Positions 40,354 through 49,249 of a DNA stretch of 64,000 nt are shown here, in pieces; the stretch's first letter is position 1; each line of letters starts with the position of its first letter. The translations under genes were made by a program, and so were the position numbers. Source of the stretch: an archaeon. GTDB taxonomy: Archaea; Thermoproteota; Nitrososphaeria; Nitrososphaerales; Gagatemarchaeaceae. The stretch covers positions 106,498 through 170,497 of the forward strand of contig JAKAOG010000003.1 of NCBI GenBank assembly GCA_021823325.1, read 5' to 3'. The notes beneath the pieces were generated by a model, which had not been told where the DNA came from, did not search any database, and was given only the letters and a program-made list of their open reading frames with translations.

Positions 40354-42245
40354 ATCCTGTCTCGTAGCGGCACACCCATCAGCCTCATGGACTCCGCCAG
40401 CACCCTGCTCGACGCGTCAACAAGCGCGAGCCTGGCGTCCCGAAGCTCGGCGTTCTCCTCCTTGTTGACCGGGACGCTCTCGTAGAAGTCGTTGAACGCC
40501 ATCGCAAGGTCGTGAGAGAACCTGGCGATCTCCTTCGGAGAGAGGAACTCCTCGGCCGTCTCCGCGCTGACGTCGAGCATCGACATCTTCTTGGCGAGCT
40601 TGAGCTCCTGTGGCCTGGTGAGCCTCCCCGCGGCTTTCTCGTCCATCTTCGGCTTCCCGTCGGTCTTGTCTAGTATCCTCCTGGCCCTGGCGTGGGTGTA
40701 GAGGAGGTACGGCCCGGTGTCCCCCTGAAAGCGCAAAGCCTCATCCATGTCGAAGACGATCATCTTGTCAGGGTCCTGCTTCAGGAGCTCGTAGCGCAGG
40801 GCGGCGACGGCGACCGCCTCGGCGACGTCATCGACCCATCCTTCGGGCTCTGAAAGGTTCCTTCGCCTGGTCTCTGACCGCGCCTTGTCCTTCAGCCGGT
40901 CGAGGACGGCGTCCGCGTTGACGTACAGTCCCTTTCTCCCGGACATGTGCGCGAAGTCACCCTCTATCTCGAACCCGAGCTGCGACGCTGTCCTCTTCGA
41001 CAGGGAGACCACCTCGTAGCTCCTGTGGAGGTATTTCCGCGAGGAACCTGGGTCGAGCTTGTCGAGCACCTTTGAGACTATCCTCTGGAGGTAGCTCTGC
41101 CGGGTGTCTATGACTGAAACGGCCAGGTCGGCACCCCCGAACCGGGCCTTTCCTTTTTTGCCGGTCAGCGAAGTCGAATACATCACGCTCCCCGGCTGCT
41201 GGACAGGATATTCCTCGTAACCGAACGGGTCCCCGATGATGCCGATCTTCCAGGCCGCGTAGGGGATATCCTTTGCGACGTAGACCGCCGTCCCGTCAGA
41301 CCTCACGACAACCTTCTCCTCCCCGGTCTCCGGGTCTGGGATGACCCAAGTCCCCTTGTTTTCACCTTCGGTCTGGAACTTCACATACCCGGTCTTCTTC
41401 AACGACTCGAATATCTCCTCCCACATCCCGGAGTGAACCAGTTGGGACTCCCAGTTCAGCAGGTCGTAGCTCGCCCCCAGCCTCCAGCATGTCGACAGCT
41501 GGGCTGCGAGGATCTTCTTCACTATCTCCCTTGCGTATTCGGCCACCTCTCCCGTCCCTTTCTCGATTTCCTTCAGGACGAAGGACTGCTTCTCCTTCAG
41601 GGCGGGGTCCGTCTGGTATTCCTTTGTCACCTTCGTGTAGACCTTGTCTCCGCAGTACGTGTCGTATTTCACCCCCTCTGGCGCCACGTCGGAGTACCCC
41701 AGGAAACGAAAGCCGACTATGATGTCAGCGACCTGGGCCCCGGAGTCGTCGACGTAATTCAGTGCCCGGACCTGGTGGCCCATATAGCGCATGACACGAA
41801 CGAGTGAGTCACCCAAGACCAGGTTGCGCGCGTGGCCGATGTGCAGCGCCTTGTTGGGGTTGACGTTCGTGTGCTCGATGGAGACCACCTCCCCTTTCTC
41901 CTTCACCGACCCCACGTCTCCTGCGGTGATGGCGGAGACAGAATCAGCGATGAAAGCCGCGCTGTTGACCGAGAAGTTGAGGTAACCTCCCAGGTGTGGG
42001 CTGACGGCCCCGATGTACCTCTTCTTCTTGGCGAACTCCATGGCCTTCGACCCCAGTTCGATCGCGACGTCGCCGGGCTTCTTCCCCGTGGCCTTCGCTA
42101 TGCGTATCGGGACCGCGCTCGCCAGATCCCCGTAAGTGTCGTTCGGCGGGAGGCTGACATCGATCTCTACGTTCTTGTAGCCAAGCGCCCGGCATGAGTC
42201 AGCCAGGACCTCCTCCACCTCGGCCTGGAAATCGAGGAACTTCAA
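40350..42245 (-). CDS. argS: arginyl-tRNA synthetase
   Basis: Class I synthetase charging tRNA-Arg, 631 residues. It has the N-terminal Add1-type domain (about 1-110), the HIGH motif in ALHIGHARNLVLGD, a catalytic core split by an insertion, and a C-terminal DALR helical bundle ending YESVPVNKEENAELRDARLALVDASSRVLAESMRLMGVPL. The KMSKS-like lysines are weakly conserved, as in many ArgRS. It is the first gene of the argS-serB-aminotransferase operon. Confidence 0.95.
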   Translation of the reverse strand: MKFLDFQAEVEEVLADSCRALGYKNVEIDVSLPPNDTYGDLASAVPIRIAKATGKKPGDVAIELGSKAMEFAKKKRYIGAVSPHLGGYLNFSVNSAAFIADSVSAITAGDVGSVKEKGEVVSIEHTNVNPNKALHIGHARNLVLGDSLVRVMRYMGHQVRALNYVDDSGAQVADIIVGFRFLGYSDVAPEGVKYDTYCGDKVYTKVTKEYQTDPALKEKQSFVLKEIEKGTGEVAEYAREIVKKILAAQLSTCWRLGASYDLLNWESQLVHSGMWEEIFESLKKTGYVKFQTEGENKGTWVIPDPETGEEKVVVRSDGTAVYVAKDIPYAAWKIGIIGDPFGYEEYPVQQPGSVMYSTSLTGKKGKARFGGADLAVSVIDTRQSYLQRIVSKVLDKLDPGSSRKYLHRSYEVVSLSKRTASQLGFEIEGDFAHMSGRKGLYVNADAVLDRLKDKARSETRRRNLSEPEGWVDDVAEAVAVAALRYELLKQDPDKMIVFDMDEALRFQGDTGPYLLYTHARARRILDKTDGKPKMDEKAAGRLTRPQELKLAKKMSMLDVSAETAEEFLSPKEIARFSHDLAMAFNDFYESVPVNKEENAELRDARLALVDASSRVLAESMRLMGVPLRDRI

Positions 42246-42296
42246 GGAAGGGTTCAGCGCCGTCGGCCGTTAAAAGCTCTCTTCGCCCGGATCGCG

Positions 42297-44078
42297 CTAC
42301 TCGTGCTTCGACTGGAGAGCGTACATCTCCGCGAACGCTCCTCCGGGGACGGACACGAGCTGGTCGAAGGTCCCTTCTTCGACGACCTTCCCGTGGTCGA
42401 GCACGACGATCCTGTCAGCGAGGCGGATTGTCGAGAGCCTGTGCGCCACGATGACCGTCGTCCTCCCGCCGATTATCTCTGCAAGCGACCTCTGGACCTT
42501 GAGCTCGGAGAAAGGGTCCAGCCCCGACGTCGCTTCGTCGAGCAGAAGCACCTTCGGGTCCCTGAGGAGCGCCCTGGCGAAGCAGATCAGCTGCTTCTGT
42601 CCCATCGAGAGGTTGGTCGCCCCTTCGGTGACCATGGTGTCGTACCCGTCAGGGAGAGAGGAGACGAAATCGTCCGCCCCCATCGCCTTCGAGACCCTCC
42701 TGACGTCCTCCGCGGAGGCGCCTGGGGTCCCGTACCTTATGTTGTCTGCAATGCTCGCTGAGAATAGGACGGGGTCCTGGGGGACGACGCTCATCCGTCC
42801 CCGGAAGTCCTTGAAGCCCAGCTTCCTTACGTCCACCCCTCCTATCAGGACTGAACCTGACTGCGGGTCGTAGAACCTCTGTATCAGGTTCACGATGCTC
42901 GACTTTCCCGCCCCGGTCGCCCCCACTATTGCGACAACTTCGCCAGGCGCGACCTTCAGGCTGACGTCTTTCAGGACAGGGACCCCGTCTGAGTAGCCGA
43001 AGGTCACCCCCCTGAGCTCCACCCCCCACCCGGCGCCCTGCGCGATGTGAGCCGGGACGGCGGGTTCCTTCACCTCGACCTCGGTGTTCATGAGCTGAGT
43101 CACCCTGTCCAACCCGGTGACCGCGGACTGGAAGGAGTTGTAGAACGTCGTCAGCTGTATGATCGGGTTGAAGAAGGCGTTGACGTAGAGCATGAAGGTG
43201 ACGAGCGTCCCCACGAGGACCTGCCCCGCGAGGACCTCCGTCGCCCCGTACCAGAGCACCAGGGCCAGGCCCCCCGCCTCGATCACCTGGACGAGCGAGT
43301 TGAAGGCAGAGGTGTAACGGTTCGCCCTCAGGTTGGCAAGCATGTTCTCGTTGTTCACGGCGTCGAAGTTCTCAGAGACCCTGTCTTCGCTCACGAACGC
43401 CTGGGTGACCCTGACCCCGCTGATCCCCTCCTGAAGCTTCGCCGTCACCACGGCTATCTTCTTCCTCGTCTCGACGAAGTTCCTCGAGATCCTGCCCTGG
43501 AAGACGAACGTCGTGAGGACCAGCGCGGGGATGACGGTGAACGATATGAGGCTGAGCCTGACGTTGAAGAACAGCATTATCACCACGATGGACGCTATCG
43601 TCAGGAACCCCGAGAGGACCTGTGGGAGCTGGAAGGTGACGAAGTCCTCGATGGCGTCCACGTCGTTCATTATGTATGACATTATCCGTCCCGTCTCCCT
43701 CGCTGAGAAGTAGGCGGGCGAGACCTGTTGGAGGCGGTCGAAGGCGTCCCTCCTTATGTCCCTAAGCGAGTTCTGACCCACGACCTGCATCGTGTACGTC
43801 CTCCTGTTGTCCGCGACGTAGTTCGCGAGATAGAGGAGAGCGTAGAATCCGGTGTAAGCCGCCAGACCCCTATAGTCCGTGGACAGCATGGCGTCCACCG
43901 AGAGCCCGAGGAGGATGGGTCCGATTATGCTCGCGGCCGAGGTGAACAGGAGGCCCCCGAGGGTGACGGCAAGGTCCCTCCGGTATCCGAGCACGTACCC
44001 CACCAGCCGTTGCAGGAGGTACCTGTCGCTGTACTTCCTGTCCTTGCGCGACTCTGGGTCGTCGTCGCTGATGTACAT
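42297..44078 (-). CDS. ABC exporter half-transporter (subunit 2)
   Basis: 593 residues: an N-terminal six-helix exporter domain (about 30-320) and a C-terminal ATPase with Walker A GATGAGKSS, signature NLSMGQKQL (LSMGQ instead of LSGGQ) and Walker B VLLLDEATSGLD with catalytic Glu. It follows its partner by 14 bp. In heterodimeric exporters this subunit supplies the consensus Walker B/Glu. Substrate could be lipid or drug; no evidence specifies it. Confidence 0.9.
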   Translation of the reverse strand: MYISDDDPESRKDRKYSDRYLLQRLVGYVLGYRRDLAVTLGGLLFTSAASIIGPILLGLSVDAMLSTDYRGLAAYTGFYALLYLANYVADNRRTYTMQVVGQNSLRDIRRDAFDRLQQVSPAYFSARETGRIMSYIMNDVDAIEDFVTFQLPQVLSGFLTIASIVVIMLFFNVRLSLISFTVIPALVLTTFVFQGRISRNFVETRKKIAVVTAKLQEGISGVRVTQAFVSEDRVSENFDAVNNENMLANLRANRYTSAFNSLVQVIEAGGLALVLWYGATEVLAGQVLVGTLVTFMLYVNAFFNPIIQLTTFYNSFQSAVTGLDRVTQLMNTEVEVKEPAVPAHIAQGAGWGVELRGVTFGYSDGVPVLKDVSLKVAPGEVVAIVGATGAGKSSIVNLIQRFYDPQSGSVLIGGVDVRKLGFKDFRGRMSVVPQDPVLFSASIADNIRYGTPGASAEDVRRVSKAMGADDFVSSLPDGYDTMVTEGATNLSMGQKQLICFARALLRDPKVLLLDEATSGLDPFSELKVQRSLAEIIGGRTTVIVAHRLSTIRLADRIVVLDHGKVVEEGTFDQLVSVPGGAFAEMYALQSKHE

Positions 44079-44092
44079 GCCCCGGAGCGTTT

Positions 44093-45847
44093 TCAGCTCC
44101 CTCCCTTCGCCCCGGACGTTTCCTGGGGCGCGTACTGCGACCGGTATAGCTTTGCGTACACTCCGTTCAAGGCGAGAAGCTCTTCGTGGGTCCCCTGTTC
44201 GGCCACCATGCCTCCGTCAAAGACGATTATCCGCTGGGCCAGCTTGAGCGTGGAGAGCCGCTGGGTTATGATTATGGTCGTCCTCCCTTTGACGACCTCT
44301 CTCAGGGCGTCCGCGATGGCGAACTCGGTCCCCGCGTCGACGCTTGAGAGGGAGTCGTCGAGGATCAGGATCCGCGGGTCAGTGAGGAGGGTCCTGGCTA
44401 TGGCGATCCTCTGCTTCTGTCCCCCGGAGAGGGTCACCCCTCTCTCTCCGACGCGCGTCTCGTACTTTTCCGGAAAGCGCTCGATGAACTCGTCGGCGCG
44501 CGAGAGCATGCATGCCTTCTCTATCTCCTGCCGAGTGGCGTCGGTCCTGCCGTAGGTGACGTTCTCCCTGATGGTCGCTGAGAAGAGGAATATGTCCTGG
44601 CTGACGAGGCCCACAGACTTCCTGAGGGACTTCAGGGTGACGTCCCTTACGTCCTTGCCGTCTATCCTAACCGAGCCTTCCTTGACGTCGTAGAAGCGAG
44701 GGATCAGGCTCGCCATCGTCGTCTTGCCCGAGCCAGAAAGGCCGACGAAGGCCACCGTCTGGCCAGCCGGGATGTCCAGGTCCACGCCTTTGAGAGCCGC
44801 GCGTCCTCTTCCGTATTCGAACTTCACCCCTTGGACGCTGACGTGGCCCCCCACATCCGAGATAGGGACGGCGCCTGGCCTGTCTTTCACCTCTGCCTCG
44901 GCGTCGACCACTTCGAGGATCCTGTCGAACCCGGCCATCCCGTTCTGGGCGATGAGGATGAGCTGTCCCAGGAACCTGCTCGGCCCTGCCAGGAGGGCCA
45001 GGAGGTTCGCAGCCGCCACGAGCTCGCCTAGTGAGATGGTCCCCGCGATCACGGGGCCGCCCCCAAGAAAATAGAGCGCCGCCAGGTCGAGGCTGATGAC
45101 CATGCTCAGGAGGGGGGTGTAGAGGGCGCGGACGGCCGACGAGCTCACGATGCCGTCTCTGTAGGCCTGGTTGGTGGCGGCGAAGCGGCTCCGCTCGGCG
45201 TCTTCCGCGGTGAACGACCTCACTATCCTGGCCCCGGCCACGTTCTGCTGAAGGACAGCGTTCATCGCCCCGTAGTTCATCCTCGTCTGTCGCCAGAAGG
45301 TCCCCTGGGACTGGCTGAACCGCCAGCTCAGATAGAGGACAGCCGGGAAGACGACAGAGACGATGGCGGAGAGATAGAGGTTCAGGAAGAAGAGGGAGAC
45401 GATGACGCCGCCCACGAGGAAGACGTTGGAGAGGAGCTGGCCCCAGCCGAATGCGACGAACCTCCGGACCGCCTCCACGTCTCCAGTAGCCCTGGACATC
45501 AGCTGCCCTGTCTCGTTGCGGTCGTGGAAGCTGAAGGACTGGGACTGGATCGATGTGAAGATCGTGTTCCGCATGTCATAGACCAGCTTCTGCCCTAGCG
45601 CCTGGCCGCCGTACGACAGGCCGAAGCTGAAGGCGGCCGCGACGGAACTGACGACGACTATCTCGGCCGCGAGGTAAAGGACGAGGCCGACAGGAGACTT
45701 CCCAACTATGTCGTTGATCGCCTGACCCATGAGGAACGGGACAAGGACTCTAAGGCCGGTCAGGGCGGTGACGCAGACTACCATCAGCGCCGCGACGGGC
45801 CAGTGCCTCTTCACCAGCGCGAACAACCTCAGATATCTCTCGAACAA
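44093..45847 (-). CDS. ABC exporter half-transporter (subunit 1, degenerate catalytic site)
   Basis: 584 residues with the same fused membrane-ATPase layout. Walker A is GLSGSGKTT and the signature TLSGGQKQR, but Walker B reads ILILDDSLSSVD, with Asp replacing the catalytic Glu. This is the hallmark of the degenerate site in heterodimeric exporters such as TM287/288 or BmrCD. A TATA-like attttaag lies about 45 nt upstream. The pair probably forms one asymmetric heterodimer. Confidence 0.9.
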   Translation of the reverse strand: MFERYLRLFALVKRHWPVAALMVVCVTALTGLRVLVPFLMGQAINDIVGKSPVGLVLYLAAEIVVVSSVAAAFSFGLSYGGQALGQKLVYDMRNTIFTSIQSQSFSFHDRNETGQLMSRATGDVEAVRRFVAFGWGQLLSNVFLVGGVIVSLFFLNLYLSAIVSVVFPAVLYLSWRFSQSQGTFWRQTRMNYGAMNAVLQQNVAGARIVRSFTAEDAERSRFAATNQAYRDGIVSSSAVRALYTPLLSMVISLDLAALYFLGGGPVIAGTISLGELVAAANLLALLAGPSRFLGQLILIAQNGMAGFDRILEVVDAEAEVKDRPGAVPISDVGGHVSVQGVKFEYGRGRAALKGVDLDIPAGQTVAFVGLSGSGKTTMASLIPRFYDVKEGSVRIDGKDVRDVTLKSLRKSVGLVSQDIFLFSATIRENVTYGRTDATRQEIEKACMLSRADEFIERFPEKYETRVGERGVTLSGGQKQRIAIARTLLTDPRILILDDSLSSVDAGTEFAIADALREVVKGRTTIIITQRLSTLKLAQRIIVFDGGMVAEQGTHEELLALNGVYAKLYRSQYAPQETSGAKGGS

Positions 45848-46035
45848 CCTTGAATCAGGACGACTTGTCTCCCCGTGCCGCTGCTCTTCTTAAAATCCAC
45901 GAACGGGTCGGGGACCGATGAACAAGGGGCTCGCCGCAGCGAGCCTGCGTGTCAGGGACCCTGGATCCGCGATACGAAATCCGCCGGTCTGGCACACCGG
46001 AACCATTCATATCCCAGAGCTAAGGGAGGCTGCTT

Positions 46036-46125
46036 GGGCCCGTAGCCCAGCACGGACAGGGCGTCAGCCTCCGAAGCTGAAGTGCGAAAGCTCAGAGACC
46101 GTGGGTTCGAATCCCACCGGGCCCG
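46036..46125 (+). tRNA. tRNA-Arg (CCG) with about 15-nt insertion in the variable region
   Basis: Acceptor GGGCCCG/CGGGCCC is perfect, then UA and D stem GCCC/GGGC. The anticodon stem is UCAGC/GCUGA with loop CUCCGAA (anticodon CCG), T stem GUGGG/CCCAC with loop UUCGAAU, discriminator G. Between anticodon and T stems are 20 nt (AGUGCGAAAGCUCAGAGACC) instead of about 5, which does not form a good class II arm. A 15-nt non-canonical intron leaving AG...ACC is one explanation; a short intron after A37 is another. A TATA-like ttcatatc lies about 27 nt upstream. Its 3' end anchors the second island. Confidence 0.82.
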
Positions 46126-46152
46126 TTATGGAATAGCTCAGAATGAACCCTG
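46113..46152 (+). repeat. attL-like end: tRNA-Arg 3' end plus flank
   Basis: Starting in the tRNA T stem, cccaccgggcccg then ttatgRaatagctcagaatg is repeated at 48442-48482 with three mismatches and one inserted base over 40 nt, and in weaker form at 49261. The repeat extends about 25 nt past the tRNA, as expected for an integrase attachment site. Confidence 0.8.
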
Positions 46153-46231
46153 TTGGTCAGACTGAGGCTGAGTCCAACGATTTGTAAAATGCTCTTAGGC
46201 GCAGCGCCAAGGCACTAGAGAAAGTGCGGTC

Positions 46232-46246
46232 GCAAACGGTTTTATC
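46232..46246 (+). promoter_or_regulatory. promoter of cyclase-TPR copy B
   Basis: gcaaacggttttatc is 14/15 identical to the copy A promoter. Exactly 30 nt separate it from the in-frame TTG at 46277, the same distance as in copy A, which favours TTG 46277 over ATG 46262 as the start. Confidence 0.65.
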
Positions 46247-46276
46247 TGAAGTCCACTCGACATGCCGTGTAGCCAG

Positions 46277-48187
46277 TTGCCAAAACGCGAGCGGAGACTC
46301 GCAGCGATCATGTTTACCGACATGGTTGGTTACACCGCCCTGGGGCAGAGAAACGAGGCACTATCGCTCGAACTTGTCGAGGAACAGAAGCGTCTGATTA
46401 GGCTCGCTGTTCGTGCAGACAACGGCAGAGATGTAAAAACAATCGGAGACGCCTTCCTCATCGAGTTTCCTAGCGCACTCAACGCTGTCAGGTGCGCATA
46501 CGCCATCCAGAAAGCAGTAAGGGAATACAACATTTCTTCGTCCGAGGAACGAAGATTCCAAATCAGGATAGGCATTCACCTCGGGGACGTTGTCGACACC
46601 GACGGGGACATCTCTGGGGATGCAGTCAATGTCGCCTCGCGAATTGAGTCACTTGCGGAGCCTGGAGGGGTCTGTCTTACTCGCCAGGTATTCGACCATG
46701 TCCAGAACAAGTTCGAACTCTCGTTGGTGAGTGTCGGGGAAAAACAGCTGAAGAACGTCGCGTCGCAGATCGAGTTGTACAGGATGAAGATGCCCTGGGA
46801 GAAAGAGGACATGGAATCTCCTAACAAATCTGACACCAAGAGGATTGCTGTTCTTCCATTCGCTAACATGAGTCCCGACCCCAATGATGAATATTTTGCC
46901 GACGGCATGACAGAAGAACTGATTTCCGCCATGTCAAAGGTCATAGGGCTTGAAGTCACTTCCAGAACTTCTGTCATGCAATACAAGAAGAACCCTCGAA
47001 TGGTCAAAGACGTGTCCAGGGAATTGGGAGTTGGGAGCGTGCTTGAGGGGAGCGTCCGCAAGACCGGGGACAGACTGCGCATTACGGTCCAGTTGATAGA
47101 TTCAAGAAAGGATTTGCATCTCTGGTCGGAGACGTACGACAGAAAACTCGAAGACGTGTTTGCTACTCAAAGCGAAATTGCGGAACGGGTGGCGGGCGCC
47201 TTGAAAGTGAAGCTCCTGGCACAGGAAATGACACGCATTCAGGAAGAGCCTACGAAGAACATCGAAGCCTACACGAACTGTATCAAAGGAGTACAAACGA
47301 TTAGGAAAGGTTGGAGCGAAGAGGACACATGGAAGGCCATCGGATTCTTCGAGCGGGCGATTGAACTTGATCCAGAATACGCTACGCCCCACGCGTGGCT
47401 TGCTACCTGCTATCTGACCCCTTACGTGACGGCCACGGTCGGCAGCATCCTTCCGGCGAGCCAAGCCGTTCCCGTTGCTGAACGCGCAATCAAACGTTCC
47501 ATTGAGCTTGACCCTAGTCTGGCCGAGGCCCACCTAGCATCAGGTCAGTTGTGCAAGCTAAGACTCAACTGGAAAGAGGCTGAGAAGGAGATAAGAAGGG
47601 CAATCGAACTTGACCCAAGCGTTTCCGGAGGACAATCCACTTATGCCTGGACTCTTTTGTCGATGGGGCGGCATCAGGAGGCGCTGGCTGCGGCTACGAA
47701 AGCACTGAAGCTTGATCCTCTTTCCCCAGACACCCATGAAGCACTGGGCTTTGCTTACTACTGCATGAGGGCATACGACGATGCGATCAAGTGTATACAG
47801 AGAATGGAAGAATGGGGTGCTAATCCGATGCTTGTTTCAAGCAGGCTGGGTTGGCTCTATCTTGAAAAGGGATGGTACGACAAGGCTCTGAAAGAATGGG
47901 AAAAGGTCGGACTGGAGGCCGACCTTGCCGTTCTTTATGCGAAGATGGGGAGGACCGACGAGGCTCGTAAGATTCTGATGCAAGCGAAGAAAGAAGGGTA
48001 TCAAGGATGGGGGCTAATCGAGATTCATCTCGCACTGGGGGACACGGACGAAGCAATTCAACTTCTTGAGCGCGCTTACGAACTGCAGGACGCGTTCACA
48101 TTCAGTCTCATGTTCTCCCATCTTTGGGACGGTGTCCGATCTGACCCAAGAGTCGTCGCCCTCGAAAAGAAGACAGGGCTAGTTTGA
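46277..48187 (+). CDS. class III nucleotidyl cyclase - TolB-like - TPR protein (copy B)
   Basis: 636 residues with the same architecture as copy A. A cyclase-like domain (RERRLAAIMFTDMVGYTALGQ; VKTIGDAFLIEF; GDAVNVASRIESLAEPGG) is followed by a TolB-like domain (IAVLPFANMSPDPNDEYFADGMTEELI), then TPR repeats. Both metal Asp are kept. The gene is visibly richer in A and T than the core genes, consistent with transfer. It is the only gene between the tRNA-Arg 3' end and its first repeat. The track start ATG 46262 adds five residues and lacks the spacing support. Confidence 0.88.
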   Translation: MPKRERRLAAIMFTDMVGYTALGQRNEALSLELVEEQKRLIRLAVRADNGRDVKTIGDAFLIEFPSALNAVRCAYAIQKAVREYNISSSEERRFQIRIGIHLGDVVDTDGDISGDAVNVASRIESLAEPGGVCLTRQVFDHVQNKFELSLVSVGEKQLKNVASQIELYRMKMPWEKEDMESPNKSDTKRIAVLPFANMSPDPNDEYFADGMTEELISAMSKVIGLEVTSRTSVMQYKKNPRMVKDVSRELGVGSVLEGSVRKTGDRLRITVQLIDSRKDLHLWSETYDRKLEDVFATQSEIAERVAGALKVKLLAQEMTRIQEEPTKNIEAYTNCIKGVQTIRKGWSEEDTWKAIGFFERAIELDPEYATPHAWLATCYLTPYVTATVGSILPASQAVPVAERAIKRSIELDPSLAEAHLASGQLCKLRLNWKEAEKEIRRAIELDPSVSGGQSTYAWTLLSMGRHQEALAAATKALKLDPLSPDTHEALGFAYYCMRAYDDAIKCIQRMEEWGANPMLVSSRLGWLYLEKGWYDKALKEWEKVGLEADLAVLYAKMGRTDEARKILMQAKKEGYQGWGLIEIHLALGDTDEAIQLLERAYELQDAFTFSLMFSHLWDGVRSDPRVVALEKKTGLV

Positions 48188-48420
48188 GATACTTTCCAAC
48201 TTCTGATATGAATTCGTAGGACCTATCTCCGATCCATTTGCAAAGTATTCCAAACTGACGACCGTATGGCTGCAAACACGAGGGGAACAACTCGTCTGTT
48301 AGAGAAGGGGAAGCCCGCCGGGATGCAGTTTCTTGGGTGGTTCAGACTTTTTGGTCCTTTGCTTCAAGTGCCCGCGCAGACCTGACTTGCTCGCGTACGA
48401 ACCTCACAAGATCTAGATTT

Positions 48421-48482
48421 GAACCCATAATGGGTCCTGGCCCCACCGGGCCCGCTTATGAAATAGCTCAGAATGGACTCTG
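48421..48482 (+). repeat. composite att-like repeat, copy 1
   Basis: The left half gaacccataatgggtcc is an imperfect inverted repeat (GAACCC/GGGTCC). The right half cccaccgggcccg(c)ttatgaaatagctcagaatg copies the tRNA-Arg 3' end and flank. It bounds the cyclase cassette on its right. Confidence 0.75.
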
Positions 48483-48631
48483 AATGGTGAACGGAAGGTG
48501 AACCTAGGTATTCCAGCGTCGCTTCTAAATCGCCGCGGTTGTTTGCAGAATGATTTCTGCTGTTAACTGGGTAGCCCGGATTCGAAACGACGGTTTGCTG
48601 AATCGCTGCTAGAGCGGTGCGTGAAAGATTC

Positions 48632-48660
48632 GAACCCATAATGAATCCCGCACCCACCGG
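48632..48660 (+). repeat. partial att-like repeat, copy 2
   Basis: gaacccataatg and cccaccgg are shared with copy 1 at the same spacing, but the sequence then diverges (aggtgaagc). It is probably a decayed or recombined copy. Confidence 0.55.
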
Positions 48661-48731
48661 AGGTGAAGCAGGCATCGTGACGAATGCCAGAGTTGGAATC
48701 GGTGAGCCATCGCGATGAGACCTGCCCAAGC

Positions 48732-48983
48732 TCAATCGTACGCCTTAGAGCGGTGCCTTATCCTCAGGACTATGACGTCGCTGTCCGAGAGGGCATACAC
48801 CACTCTGTACTCGCCGATTCTGAGTTTGAGGAGGCCTTCGAAGTCGCCGTGGAGTCGCTCACCTGACTGGGGATTGTCGCCCAGAGTCGCCCTGACCTGC
48901 CTCAAGATTCGGTCGACCTCCTTCGAAGAAATCTTCCTGAGATCGCGACTTACGGAGGACTTGTAGAGTATCTTACTGGTCAA
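48732..48983 (-). CDS. RelE/ParE-family toxin
   Basis: 83-residue RelE-superfamily protein, likely an mRNA interferase acting at the ribosome. KILYKSSVSRDLRKI at the start, GERLHGDFEGLLKLRIGEYRVVYAL in the middle and VIVLRIRHRSKAYD at the end are the standard RelE strands and basic C-terminus. It overlaps its antitoxin by 11 bp. It lies between two att-like repeats, i.e. as separate cargo of the tRNA-Arg island. Confidence 0.88.
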   Translation of the reverse strand: MTSKILYKSSVSRDLRKISSKEVDRILRQVRATLGDNPQSGERLHGDFEGLLKLRIGEYRVVYALSDSDVIVLRIRHRSKAYD

Positions 48984-49191
48984 GCTTGACCAGTTCTTTC
49001 TCCGACACCAGGCGGTCGTCCTTGTCGTTCAACCGGTGCAGGGCAATCAGGTAGTCCTCATACTCCTCCAAGTACTCTTTCAGCGCCTTGGTGACGATGT
49101 ACGTCTTGGGGCGGTCCAAAGACTTCGCGAGTTCCTCGAGGCGCTTAGCGACGTCCTCGGGGAGCCTGACCGATACCGCTTCGCTCATCAC
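48973..49191 (-). CDS. ribbon-helix-helix antitoxin (RelB-like)
   Basis: 72 residues. The N-terminal SEAVSVRLPEDVAKRLEELAKSLDRPKTYIVTKALKEYLEEY is a typical RHH (MetJ/Arc-type) DNA-binding unit, followed by a toxin-wrapping acidic tail. It precedes and overlaps the RelE toxin gene, so it should bind its own promoter and neutralise the toxin. Such pairs stabilise integrated elements. Confidence 0.88.
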   Translation of the reverse strand: MMSEAVSVRLPEDVAKRLEELAKSLDRPKTYIVTKALKEYLEEYEDYLIALHRLNDKDDRLVSEKELVKLDQ

Positions 49192-49249
49192 ATGTAAGAC
49201 AGCGATGACTTGTATTTATGATTTGCACGAAGAGGACTCGAACCCATTA

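Larger units (their letters stand above)
48188..48731. other. 544-bp non-coding region carrying tRNA-like repeat debris
   Basis: No credible gene. It holds two copies of a unit, gaacccataatg then about 9 nt then cccaccgg (48421 and 48632), the first continuing into the tRNA-Arg 3' repeat. It also has a tagcccgg-attcgaa string at about 48572 that looks like a deleted tRNA 3' end. The pattern suggests repeated integration or recombination. Confidence 0.6.

Noticed and set aside
45918-46136. 72-residue plus-strand ORF upstream of and through tRNA-Arg
   Set aside because: It reads through the tRNA gene and has no protein-like composition.
46262-46276. ATG 46262 as start of cyclase-TPR copy B
   Set aside because: It lies before the transcript start expected from the TATA-like box; TTG 46277 matches copy A in spacing and in the following sequence.
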